64,000 nucleotides of DNA from Paenibacillus sp. 453mf (lineage in GTDB: Bacteria > Bacillota > Bacilli > Paenibacillales > Paenibacillaceae), in NCBI RefSeq assembly GCF_900116105.1, contig NZ_FPAC01000004.1, forward strand, positions 208,252 through 272,251, in the 5' to 3' direction. Position numbers and translations under genes: made by a program. Below the pieces are notes generated by a model that made no database searches, had not been told where the DNA came from, and saw only the letters and a program-made list of their open reading frames with translations. Positions 15,975 through 23,911 of this stretch are shown one piece after another; the stretch's first letter is position 1, and every line of letters starts with the position of its first letter.

Positions 15975-18734
15975 TCATTGATTTCCTGAAGGGCTCTGCG
16001 TTTGCGGTGCAGAGGCAGCAGGCAATTCCTCCATTACAATCGTGTCACTTGCCCTCGACAGGCTGTTCACCGTGGCTGACTCTCCATCGGCTACAGATAA
16101 TACAAATATCCGGTAGGCAACCCCGGCTTTTAAAGTACTGCCATCCGCATCAAGGGCATAGGTATCCAGCAACGCACTCAGGCTGTTTCCTGTTTTGGAT
16201 ACCGTAGTATATTGATTCCTAGGCAAGGCACTTGCCTGTTCCAAGGTAAACTGTTCTGCATTAGCTGCCTTCACCGCAATGACTGCATAGAAGGACAATC
16301 CAGCCTCATTGCCAGCTCGGTTGAAATCCACTTGTATGGCTGGATTCTCGGCCTGCTTGATCTCCACCTTGGTTATGACGGCAGCATCTACTGCGACAGG
16401 CGCCTTGTTGATCACAAATGAGTTAGAGGCCTGTGACAATGCATTTACAGAGCGGACCTTACCATCTGCGAGCGACAATACAAACACCTTATAATTTGTT
16501 CCTGGAACAATTCGGTCTCCTCTGACGTCCTTGGTGTTCTCGTTCAGCACCTGAGACAGATCCGATCCTTTCTTCGCCACTGCTGTATAATTTCCTGAAT
16601 CCACCCGATTCGCCCATGACAGATCAAACCTGCTCGCTTCATCAGCCCGCACAACCATGACAAGATAACGGGACAGCCCTGTTTCATCCGCAGCCTTCTT
16701 GAATTTCACGGTGACATCGCGTCCATCTCCGTGATTCCCGTTCACTACCGCCTCTACCGTGGAAGCTGGCTGAGCACTGCTGGCCGACAGCTGAATAACA
16801 GGTGAAGCACCAGATAGAGAGTTCAGCCTGCTGTCGCCTCTGTTGCTTACCGTAAGAACAAATACGCGGTAGCTTACACCGCTCCGAATTGCAGATCCAT
16901 CGGTATCTCTCATATCGGCAGACAGTGTGACGGACAAATTCCCTCCTGATTTGTTCACACGCGTGTATCTTGAGCTGTTCATGCTGTTCGCTTTTGATAC
17001 ATCAAAGCCCCCTGCATTCCCCGATTTCACGACAAATACGCGATAATGATCCACATTTGCTTCATTCGATGATGGATTGAACGTCACTCTGAGGTCACGG
17101 CCATCCCCATAGTCCTGAATATCACTCACTACAAGTCCGCTGATCGGCTTTGTTACGGAATTGTTCACAAGAGTAAATTGGACCGAGGCACCAGAGAGAA
17201 GATTGGAGTATCCTCCCTGCTGATTGCCCATGGATGCGACAAAGACACGATAAGCCTCTCCTTCACGGATTGTGTTGCCGCTGGTATCCTTCAGTTTTTC
17301 AGGCAAGGTGGTGGTGATATTTTTACCTGTCTTGGAGATATCGTAGTAACGGTCTGAGCCCAGCTTATTCGCTTCAGTCATATTAAAAGAGGATGCCTGG
17401 GCATTTCTGACGACGTATATTCTGTAAAAACCGACCTTGGCTTCATTGCCTGCTTTATTGAAGGAGACTTGAACATCCCGGCCATTTCCATAATCATTAA
17501 CATCCTGAACAGCAGTAATGGATGGAGCCGTCAGTGTAGCACTGTCGAGTGTAATCGCAGAAGATGAACTAGACAGCTTGTGCTGCTTATTGTTGGTATT
17601 GGAGCTGGTCGAATAGATGAAAACGACATACGGTATTCCGTTCTTGATAACTTCACCTGAAGAATCACGCGAGCCTGACGACAACATCGTCGTTATCGTT
17701 GAGGAGCTCGACTTATTCACGGGTGTAGAGTAGCTGTTCGCTGCTCTGCTGGCTGCGGTCACATCAAAGGATGAAGCATCCTTTTGCTTAACGACAAAGA
17801 TACGGTAATTTGTAATATCGGATGTCGTACCCGGCTGCTTGAAGCTGACTTCCATATCTCTTCCGTCCCCATTATTCGCAATATCTCGAATCTTAACTTC
17901 AGAGGCTGCAGCCACTGCCGGCTTGGCATTCATCGTAATCGAATCTTTCGCCGAGGACAACACATAAGCAAAATCCGACGCATCGTTCCCCACAGTCAGT
18001 ACATATACCTTGTAAGCTGTACCGGACTGTATTTTCTGACCTGCTGCATCCAGTGCGTTCTCTTTCAGTGTCGTGCTTAGCTTGCCATTCGTTCTGGATA
18101 CCGGAGTATAGCTCGTGTAAGATACATTTTTGGCTGCATTCAGATTAAAGCTTCCTGCATTTGAGGCTTTGACCAGCATGACCCGATATTCATGCACGCC
18201 TCCTTCATTCTGCGAAGGGGTAAACTCCACGCTGATATCTCTTGCATCCCCATACTGAGTACCTACCTTGGTTGTTACAGTGGAAGAAGTCAGATCATTG
18301 CTGCTCGTTATAATATCTACACGTTTGGCACTGGAGCTCCACAGCACTTCCTCACCAAGCGCCTCCGTCACGAACCGGATCGGCACCATCGTGCTGCCTT
18401 TGATGATTGACGCTGGAACATCGAGCGTGACCCTGCTTCCACTTATCGTGGCATAGCTTGATCCGATCGTCATGGAGACTGTCTGGTCACCTTTTGTAGC
18501 TGTAACCGTCTTCGTTTTATTGTTCCATAATACATTCGCATCGAGCCCTTCAAATATCGAGCGCAGCGGAACAAGAACCCGATTGCCCTTCATCACAGGA
18601 GCTTGGGGAGAAGGGAGTCTTTCATTATCAATATAAATTTGGATGGTGGTCGCTGCGTTTAACATACCAGGAGCATGACCAGCGCCCGCGAATACCAGTG
18701 CAGCAATCACAACCGAGGATACCCATTTTTTCAT
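15975..18734 (-). CDS. Secreted repeat protein with copper amine oxidase N-terminal-type domain
   Basis: A 919-residue exported protein. A signal peptide (MKKWVSSVVIAALVFAGAGH) precedes a copper amine oxidase N-terminal-type domain at about residues 30-145, with the typical IDNERLPSP, GNRVLVPLRSIFEGL and STMVPIRFVTEALGE blocks. Six repeats of ~118 residues follow at 153-270, 279-398, 405-522, 534-650, 659-777 and 786-902. Each has a GDGRD-like motif, a YRVFVVK strand and a YRVFVLSV strand; the sixth repeat lacks GDGRD. The C-terminus is a short Ser/Pro/Gln tail without an anchor. No enzyme domain is seen; the protein is probably cell-wall or matrix associated. ATG 18734 follows GGAGG; the seven-residue longer frame is not used. 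Confidence 0.85.
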   Translation of the reverse strand: MKKWVSSVVIAALVFAGAGHAPGMLNAATTIQIYIDNERLPSPQAPVMKGNRVLVPLRSIFEGLDANVLWNNKTKTVTATKGDQTVSMTIGSSYATISGSRVTLDVPASIIKGSTMVPIRFVTEALGEEVLWSSSAKRVDIITSSNDLTSSTVTTKVGTQYGDARDISVEFTPSQNEGGVHEYRVMLVKASNAGSFNLNAAKNVSYTSYTPVSRTNGKLSTTLKENALDAAGQKIQSGTAYKVYVLTVGNDASDFAYVLSSAKDSITMNAKPAVAAASEVKIRDIANNGDGRDMEVSFKQPGTTSDITNYRIFVVKQKDASSFDVTAASRAANSYSTPVNKSSSSTITTMLSSGSRDSSGEVIKNGIPYVVFIYSTSSNTNNKQHKLSSSSSAITLDSATLTAPSITAVQDVNDYGNGRDVQVSFNKAGNEAKVGFYRIYVVRNAQASSFNMTEANKLGSDRYYDISKTGKNITTTLPEKLKDTSGNTIREGEAYRVFVASMGNQQGGYSNLLSGASVQFTLVNNSVTKPISGLVVSDIQDYGDGRDLRVTFNPSSNEANVDHYRVFVVKSGNAGGFDVSKANSMNSSRYTRVNKSGGNLSVTLSADMRDTDGSAIRSGVSYRVFVLTVSNRGDSRLNSLSGASPVIQLSASSAQPASTVEAVVNGNHGDGRDVTVKFKKAADETGLSRYLVMVVRADEASRFDLSWANRVDSGNYTAVAKKGSDLSQVLNENTKDVRGDRIVPGTNYKVFVLSLADGKVRSVNALSQASNSFVINKAPVAVDAAVITKVEIKQAENPAIQVDFNRAGNEAGLSFYAVIAVKAANAEQFTLEQASALPRNQYTTVSKTGNSLSALLDTYALDADGSTLKAGVAYRIFVLSVADGESATVNSLSRASDTIVMEELPAASAPQTQSPSGNQ
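16029..18278 (-). repeat. Six in-frame repeats of ~118 codons
   Basis: Six consecutive protein repeats inside the gene above. Aligned features are a [YHN]G[DN][GA]RD motif in repeats 1-5, then a hydrophobic strand with F, a Tyr-rich strand (YRVFVVK, YRIYVVR), an A-S/G-x-F block, TTL or VTL, and a closing strand such as YKVYVLTV. The fold is probably fibronectin-like; this is inferred from strand pattern only. Confidence 0.75.
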
Positions 18735-19033
18735 CAATATTTCCTCCAGCATCAAATTGAATTACCTAAAACTTCAGATCCATTTGCAACTTAAGCAGCT
18801 CATTTCACGTCAGCAATCTTATAACGCAGAAGGGTGGGATAATGTTCCATATTTACAAGACAAAAGAAAATTATTTTTTAGAAAACAGGATGCCGGCTTG
18901 CTCACTGCACCGAATGAACCGAATTGGCAGATCCACATCGAATTAACTAGGGAAGATAGGATACAGATAATTAGGGTAAATAGTTTAGATAAGACTTGCT
19001 GAGAAAAATTATTCATGAATCTTAGGAGGGTAT

Positions 19034-20008
19034 ATGATGAAGAACACGATACTTCGGCTTAAGAACAACCGGAAATCCACCGTAAGATGGATGGCTGTGT
19101 TAAGCAGTGCTGCACTGCTGCTTCCTGCGGGATGGAGCCCCGCCTTCGCCCAGAATTCAGCCCAAGCGAATACATCAGCTCCTGCCGCCGCTGCGGCGGT
19201 TTCATCGGAATCATCCATTATCCTGAACAAGTTTAGAGCTTTGCTTAAACAGCCGAACGGCTTGCCGGACGCTGCTGCTTATCTGAATGAAAATATATCG
19301 AGTGCAGCTCCCCATCATGCGACACTCATGGTGCTCTATCTAGAGAATGCACGAGTCAAAGCTATGCCGGCCATTGATGAGAAATTGTATCCACAGGATG
19401 TTCAAGAGGAGCTGCAAACTATATTCAAAGAAAATTACACGATGAACCAGCTAATCCAAAAGGCCAAAACTCAAAAAGTAAAAAAACTGCTTACACAAGC
19501 CAAAAATTACGGATACAAGGTCATTACCGCTGAAGGCATGTATTTCCTGACGATGGATTATTCTGCTTTTGAACGCTACAAGGAGGATGTCAAAGAGGAT
19601 ATTTCTGCCTACATCAGCATCCAGTCAGAGCTGTCCCGCAAACAGCTGGGTAAGGATGCCGCACTTGCGATCGGGTATCAGGAGCTTGTAAATCGCGCAT
19701 TACTGCTCGAAGGATTTGTTAACAGCTATCCGAACTCTAATCGCACACAGCAGGTTGAAGGTCAATTCGATTTGTACAAACACGTTATTTTTTACGGGAT
19801 GAATAATACCCCTCTCTTTCAGGACAATGGAGTGATCAGGCCCAATGCCAAAAAAGCGTATACGTTTATTGCCGGACTTCCGAATGATAACAACAGTCAG
19901 CTGCATGAGCTGCTGCAGCAGTTCGTTGACGTACTGGAGAATCATCAGTTCAAGCAAACCTCTGAGGTGAATGATTGGCTGGATCAGCATGTCGGAACGA
20001 ACGAATAA
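19034..20008 (+). CDS. Secreted protein of unknown function
   Basis: A 324-residue exported protein. MMKNTILRLKNNRKSTVRWM with a hydrophobic core (AVLSSAALLLPAGWSPAFA) is a long signal peptide, probably cleaved after AFA. The mature protein starts with an Ala-rich linker, then a mainly helical region with many K, L and Y residues and no motif I recognise. AGGAGGG precedes the start. It is divergent from the six-repeat protein across a 299-bp spacer in which I see no convincing gene. A terminator follows. Confidence 0.75.
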   Translation: MMKNTILRLKNNRKSTVRWMAVLSSAALLLPAGWSPAFAQNSAQANTSAPAAAAAVSSESSIILNKFRALLKQPNGLPDAAAYLNENISSAAPHHATLMVLYLENARVKAMPAIDEKLYPQDVQEELQTIFKENYTMNQLIQKAKTQKVKKLLTQAKNYGYKVITAEGMYFLTMDYSAFERYKEDVKEDISAYISIQSELSRKQLGKDAALAIGYQELVNRALLLEGFVNSYPNSNRTQQVEGQFDLYKHVIFYGMNNTPLFQDNGVIRPNAKKAYTFIAGLPNDNNSQLHELLQQFVDVLENHQFKQTSEVNDWLDQHVGTNE

Positions 20009-20028
20009 AATGCTAATGTACAGCAAGA

Positions 20029-20056
20029 AGCCCCGCTTATGTTCATAAGCGAGGCT
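20029..20056. terminator. Bidirectional terminator between the secreted protein gene and ilvA
   Basis: Arms AGCCCCGCTTATG (20029-20041) and CATAAGCGAGGCT (20044-20056) followed by CTTTTT on the plus strand. It separates two convergent genes. Confidence 0.85.
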
Positions 20057-20080
20057 CTTTTTATATCGTATAAATTCATA

Positions 20081-21361
20081 TCAGATCAAGAGATTAAATA
20101 GATTGAGATCCTTGTTCAGCTCGGTGTATTGAATATTCTTTCGATTCATTCGCTCGATCAGCGGCTCGTAATCCTCAGTGTACATCAGCTCGATGCCGAC
20201 CAGGGCCGGGCCGTTCTCTTTGTCATTCTTCTTCGTATATTCAAACCGGGCAATATCATCGTTTGGACCCAGCACATCCTCCAAAAATTCACGGAGTGCA
20301 CCAGCACGCTGCGGGAAGTTAATCATGAAATAATGCTTCAGCCCTTCATACATCAGTGAACGTTCCTTAATCTCCTGCATCCGGTCAATATCATTATTGC
20401 CCCCACTGATGATGCAGACGACCTTCTTGCCTTGAATTTGATCTTTATACTGTGCCAGCGCAGCAACGGACAATGAACCTGCCGGTTCAACAACAATGGC
20501 GTTTTCGTTGTACAATTCAAGAATCGTCGTACATGCCTTGCCCTCTGGCACCTTGATAATATCATCCAGTGCGTTCTTGCAAATATCGTAGGTGAGATCA
20601 CCTACACGTTTGACCGCTGCACCATCCACAAATTTATCAATCTGCTGTAGTGTAACGACCTGCTTCTGTTCCATGGCCTCTGTCATGGAAGCTGCGCCTA
20701 ATGGCTCTACGCCAATAACCTTCGTTTCCGGATGAACCGTTTTGATATACGCGCCTACACCAGCCGCGAGTCCACCGCCGCCAATCGTAACAAACACATA
20801 ATCTGCTGGAGCGTCCAGGTCCTCCATGATCTCCATACCAATTGTTCCATTGCCTGCAATAATCTTCGGCTGATCAAAAGGATGAATAAATGTAAGCTCC
20901 TGCTCCTTGCATACACGCATCGCTGCTTCATAGGAATCATCGTACGTGTCGCCTGTAAGCACGACCTCCACGTTGCTTCCACCAAAACGTCTTACCTGCT
21001 TGACCTTCTGGTTTGGTGTCGTGCTTGGCATAAAAATTTTGCCCCGAATCCCCAAGGCATTACACGAAAAAGCAACACCTTGCGCATGGTTCCCAGCACT
21101 CGCACATACAATTCCTCGTTCTCTTTCCTCTTGGGACAAGCTCCGGATCATATTGTAAGCACCCCGGATTTTAAATGAACGAACGACTTGCAAATCTTCT
21201 CTCTTTAAGTAAACTTCGCAATTGTATTTCGCAGATAACACAGCGTCACGCTGGAGTGGCGTACGTATGATAACCTCCCTCAGCACATGGTGTGCTCTGA
21301 CGATATCCTCCATTCCCACAACAGGGACATTTCCACTTCTTGATGTCTCTACTGGTTCCAT
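20081..21361 (-). CDS. ilvA: Threonine dehydratase (threonine deaminase)
   Basis: A 426-residue PLP enzyme that deaminates threonine to 2-oxobutanoate, the first step of isoleucine synthesis. The PLP lysine lies in SFKIRGAY (Lys64), followed by the SAGNHAQGVAF phosphate-binding region and the glycine-rich VTIGGGGLAAG. The C-terminal regulatory ACT-like domain (FPQRAGALREFLEDVLGP) is of the shorter, Bacillus type. ATG 21361 (MEPVETS) follows GGAG at 10 nt; the 20-codon longer frame has no such site. Monocistronic; no T-box element is visible in its leader, unlike many branched-chain genes. Confidence 0.95.
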   Translation of the reverse strand: MEPVETSRSGNVPVVGMEDIVRAHHVLREVIIRTPLQRDAVLSAKYNCEVYLKREDLQVVRSFKIRGAYNMIRSLSQEERERGIVCASAGNHAQGVAFSCNALGIRGKIFMPSTTPNQKVKQVRRFGGSNVEVVLTGDTYDDSYEAAMRVCKEQELTFIHPFDQPKIIAGNGTIGMEIMEDLDAPADYVFVTIGGGGLAAGVGAYIKTVHPETKVIGVEPLGAASMTEAMEQKQVVTLQQIDKFVDGAAVKRVGDLTYDICKNALDDIIKVPEGKACTTILELYNENAIVVEPAGSLSVAALAQYKDQIQGKKVVCIISGGNNDIDRMQEIKERSLMYEGLKHYFMINFPQRAGALREFLEDVLGPNDDIARFEYTKKNDKENGPALVGIELMYTEDYEPLIERMNRKNIQYTELNKDLNLFNLLI

Positions 21362-21857
21362 TCTCTCCACACTCCGCTTGAATTTGGTACGCGCAAGGGC
21401 ATGTACTTGAATCAACTTCATAACTCATTAAGCTGATGAATTCGAAACTATAGCAGCTCAGGATATTATGAAATTGATTCACTTACGCAGCATTTCTCTG
21501 TATGACATGGCTTCAGTTCATTTCTATGTATTGTACCACTTTCCTGCGCTGCATGCCCTCCTTATCTGTACTTATTTTTGTGTTTGTATCTCTTATTTTC
21601 AGGATGCAGAGAATCATGATAGCCTAGCAATATAGATGCTGTCCATGACTGGGTAGGCTTAGAGCGAATCGTATATGCTAGTTCTTCAACACAGCTGTCC
21701 ATGTGGCTGAGTGATATTGAACAAGAAAGAAGGGTTAATTACTCTTGGTATGGGTACTGGGCAAATAACTTGGGGATTTATTGAGTTTATGTGGAAATGA
21801 ATAACGTTGTCCGCTCTATTCCCTAAATTAATAGATAGATATCGATCATCTTACGAC
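21362..21857. other. Spacer upstream of ilvA without a supported gene
   Basis: About 495 bp. I find no T-box motif, riboswitch or convincing promoter. One plus-strand frame is open for 53 codons (21623-21784) and is rich in Trp and Tyr, but it lacks a start codon near its beginning and a ribosome binding site. It could be a gene remnant. Confidence 0.4.
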
Positions 21858-21905
21858 AAATCAGACAAGACAAACAGATCCCGCCTTAACCGTCTTGTCT
21901 GATTT
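21858..21905 (-). terminator. Terminator of the copper-storage-type gene
   Basis: Perfect 14-bp arms AAATCAGACAAGAC (21858-21871) and GTCTTGTCTGATTT (21892-21905), 12 nt past the stop codon. Confidence 0.85.
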
Positions 21906-21916
21906 GCCATTGCTAC

Positions 21917-22246
21917 TTATGCTGCTAATCCTCTGCACACCTCTGCACATTGGAAACATGCTTCCGCACACTTCCTGCAGTGTTCCATGTCATGCTGTTG
22001 GCACTCTGTACCACATGCTTCACATATGGCTGCACAAGCCTTCGCCAGCTCGGATACAACGGGCGTACCTCTTAAGAGAGCTTGTTCAAGATATCCGCAT
22101 ATATCGGCACATTCCCTGTCCAAGCGGATACACTCGACCATCATACCTACATGATCTTCCTGCAAGCATGCATCATAGCAATGGTTGCAGGCAGCCATAC
22201 ATTCGTGCAGCGCATTCACCGCTGCCTGATACTTTTCTTGTAACAT
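21917..22246 (-). CDS. Four-helix bundle copper-binding protein (Csp / DUF326 type)
   Basis: A 109-residue cytosolic-looking protein with 16 cysteines, mostly spaced as CxxxC or CxxC along predicted helices (ECMAACNHCYDAC, CIRLDRECADIC, CAAICEACGTEC, CRKCAEACFQCAEVC). This is the pattern of the Csp copper-storage four-helix bundle, in which the thiols line the core and bind many Cu(I) ions. No Tat or Sec signal is present, as in the cytosolic Csp3 group. ATG 22246 follows GGAGG at 8 nt; an in-frame GTG three codons earlier is less likely. No copper regulator gene is adjacent. Confidence 0.87.
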   Translation of the reverse strand: MLQEKYQAAVNALHECMAACNHCYDACLQEDHVGMMVECIRLDRECADICGYLEQALLRGTPVVSELAKACAAICEACGTECQQHDMEHCRKCAEACFQCAEVCRGLAA

Positions 22247-22421
22247 ATTACACACCTCCAGATCATTTTTCTCTCTTATGAAGTACCCTTCTCATTCAAT
22301 CTCAAACAACCAATCGACGGATGTATGATGTGATTAGAATGAAATGATAAGCAGCTTCTTTTGCATGTCTAAGGGTCATTATGGTTAAATAAGAGCATTG
22401 ACCTGCAAAGGAGGAACGATC

Positions 22422-22706
22422 ATGACACTAAACTATGAACAAGACTTGCTGCCGATCGGTTCTGTGGTACGCATTAAGGAATGGAAGCAGAAGCTGATGA
22501 TCTATGGACGACTCCAAAATGATACTGAATCTCATAGCACATGGGACTATGTGGCTTGTTATTATCCCCACGGTAATTTAACGGAGGACTCCAATGTCTT
22601 CTTTAACCACGAGGATATTAAGGATGTCATATTCAAAGGGTTTGAGGATCACGAGGAAGTCGCTTTTCGTAAAATATTGGCTGAAGCGATCAAGGAATCC
22701 AAGTAA
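22422..22706 (+). CDS. DUF4176 domain protein
   Basis: A 94-residue soluble protein. The core LLPIGSVVRIKEWKQKLMIY, with a following DYVACYYPHGN and FFNHEDI, is the DUF4176 pattern. Family members are often encoded with type VII secretion systems and LXG toxins, but none is visible here, so this is an orphan copy. ATG 22422 follows AAAGGAGGAACG; the frame opening at 22398 is eight codons longer without support. A terminator follows at 22808. Confidence 0.8.
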   Translation: MTLNYEQDLLPIGSVVRIKEWKQKLMIYGRLQNDTESHSTWDYVACYYPHGNLTEDSNVFFNHEDIKDVIFKGFEDHEEVAFRKILAEAIKESK

Positions 22707-22807
22707 GGGGCTTTCGCGGCGTTCGGTTTTTGGCTGAATCACTCCGGTTGACTTCGTCAAAAGTCGTTCTTCATCCAAAAATCTCACTAAGCAAGGTGTA
22801 CAGAAGT

Positions 22808-22832
22808 AGCCCAGCTGTAATTCAGCTGGGCT
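22808..22832 (+). terminator. Terminator after the DUF4176 gene
   Basis: Perfect arms AGCCCAGCTG and CAGCTGGGCT separated by five bases, followed by TTCTT. Confidence 0.8.
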
Positions 22833-22897
22833 TTCTTAAATTAATTCATATAGAATATCAAGAACGTGGATGCCTTTTTCCGGACAGACTTCAGACT

Positions 22898-23308
22898 TCA
22901 AAAATCCTTCTCGAATTTCTCCTCGAATAAGGAGTTTACCGATTCCATAAATTTCGGATCGCTCACATAATAAATCCTATCCATCTGTTGAGGCGTGAAT
23001 TTCAGCTTCATATCTTCGCCTTCATAAAGCTCCATTCTGTAAATGTTTCCTACAGCTCCCTCTTGAGGCTCTTCAGGTACCCATTCAACATCCTTAATCT
23101 GATTAATCCATTCTTGAACCTCTACAGAATCGTTTATCCAAATTCGATGCCCGCTGCTACCATCAATTAACCTTATACGGTCTGCATTTGATATAATACC
23201 CGGATATAACTCGGACAAGGTCGTACGAAGTGGGGGCTGTACAGGTTCAGCTTGACAGGCTGTTAACAGAAGGAGACATAGAATCATGAACCCTTTTTGT
23301 ATCCTCAT
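22898..23308 (-). CDS. Small lipoprotein of unknown function
   Basis: A 136-residue lipoprotein: MRIQKGFMILCLLLLTAC is a signal peptide ending in a lipobox. The mature part is acidic, with LSELYPG near the start and no motif I know. ATG 23308 follows AGGAGGG at good distance. It is on the minus strand, apparently alone, in front of the VOC protein gene. Confidence 0.75.
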   Translation of the reverse strand: MRIQKGFMILCLLLLTACQAEPVQPPLRTTLSELYPGIISNADRIRLIDGSSGHRIWINDSVEVQEWINQIKDVEWVPEEPQEGAVGNIYRMELYEGEDMKLKFTPQQMDRIYYVSDPKFMESVNSLFEEKFEKDF

Positions 23309-23367
23309 CCTTTCCCTCCTAAATAGCACTTAGAGCATACTGATGAGCTACCAAAAATTCCACATAA

Positions 23368-23721
23368 TCAACCTTTATTCTGAATTAATCCAATTCCATT
23401 GCCAACGGGATCTACCAAATATGCTAGATAAAAATCTTCAAATTCCATCCTGTCTCTTACAATTTGAGCTCCGAGTTCTACTGCCGCATTGATCGCAGTC
23501 TCGATATCTTCCACTTCAATCTGTATTCGGGTTCCATGCGGGAAATCGTGCGGACCTTTAGAAATTCCCCCGCCTATTCCTGGATCGTCCTTAGTTCCTG
23601 TTGTAACAGGATAATAACCCCAATTAGGCTCTGCAATTCTCCAACCAAACACCTTGGAATAAAACTCCCTTGCGAGTTCAGGACTCTGACTGTTGAGTTC
23701 AAAACCTACGACTTTACCCAT
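23368..23721 (-). CDS. VOC / glyoxalase superfamily protein
   Basis: A 117-residue single-module vicinal-oxygen-chelate protein: MGKVVGFELNSQSPELAREF, then FYSKVFGW, IQIEVEDIETAINAAVELGA and LVDPVGNGIGLIQ. It would dimerise to form the metal site. The substrate is not evident; such proteins include glyoxalases and resistance-type binding proteins. ATG 23721 follows GGAGG at 8 nt. Confidence 0.82.
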   Translation of the reverse strand: MGKVVGFELNSQSPELAREFYSKVFGWRIAEPNWGYYPVTTGTKDDPGIGGGISKGPHDFPHGTRIQIEVEDIETAINAAVELGAQIVRDRMEFEDFYLAYLVDPVGNGIGLIQNKG

Positions 23722-23828
23722 CAAGATAACCTCCAATAATGGAATTTATGACCAACATAACATTATAATAACGAATGTACGTTCGTATGTAAACATCCTG
23801 AAATTGCATCACCTGCGAATACGAAGAA

Positions 23829-23856
23829 AGACCTCGGCGTTTACCTGCCGAGGTCT
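23829..23856 (-). terminator. Terminator of bglP
   Basis: Arms AGACCTCGGC and GCCGAGGTCT followed on the minus strand by TTTCTT. It closes the beta-glucoside locus. Confidence 0.8.
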
Positions 23857-23911
23857 TCATGTTAACAATATTTCTCTGTTGCTGGCTCCAGAGTCAGTAT
23901 GCAGTATCCGC

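Noticed and set aside
18757..19002. 81-codon plus-strand frame between the six-repeat protein and the secreted protein
   Set aside because: It would start at TTG without a ribosome binding site in a divergent promoter region.
21623..21784. 53-codon open stretch rich in Trp and Tyr upstream of ilvA
   Set aside because: No start codon at its beginning and no ribosome binding site; possibly a remnant but not supportable.
21362..21857. T-box leader for ilvA
   Set aside because: The conserved T-box sequence (AGGGTGGNACCGCG type) and the terminator pair are absent.
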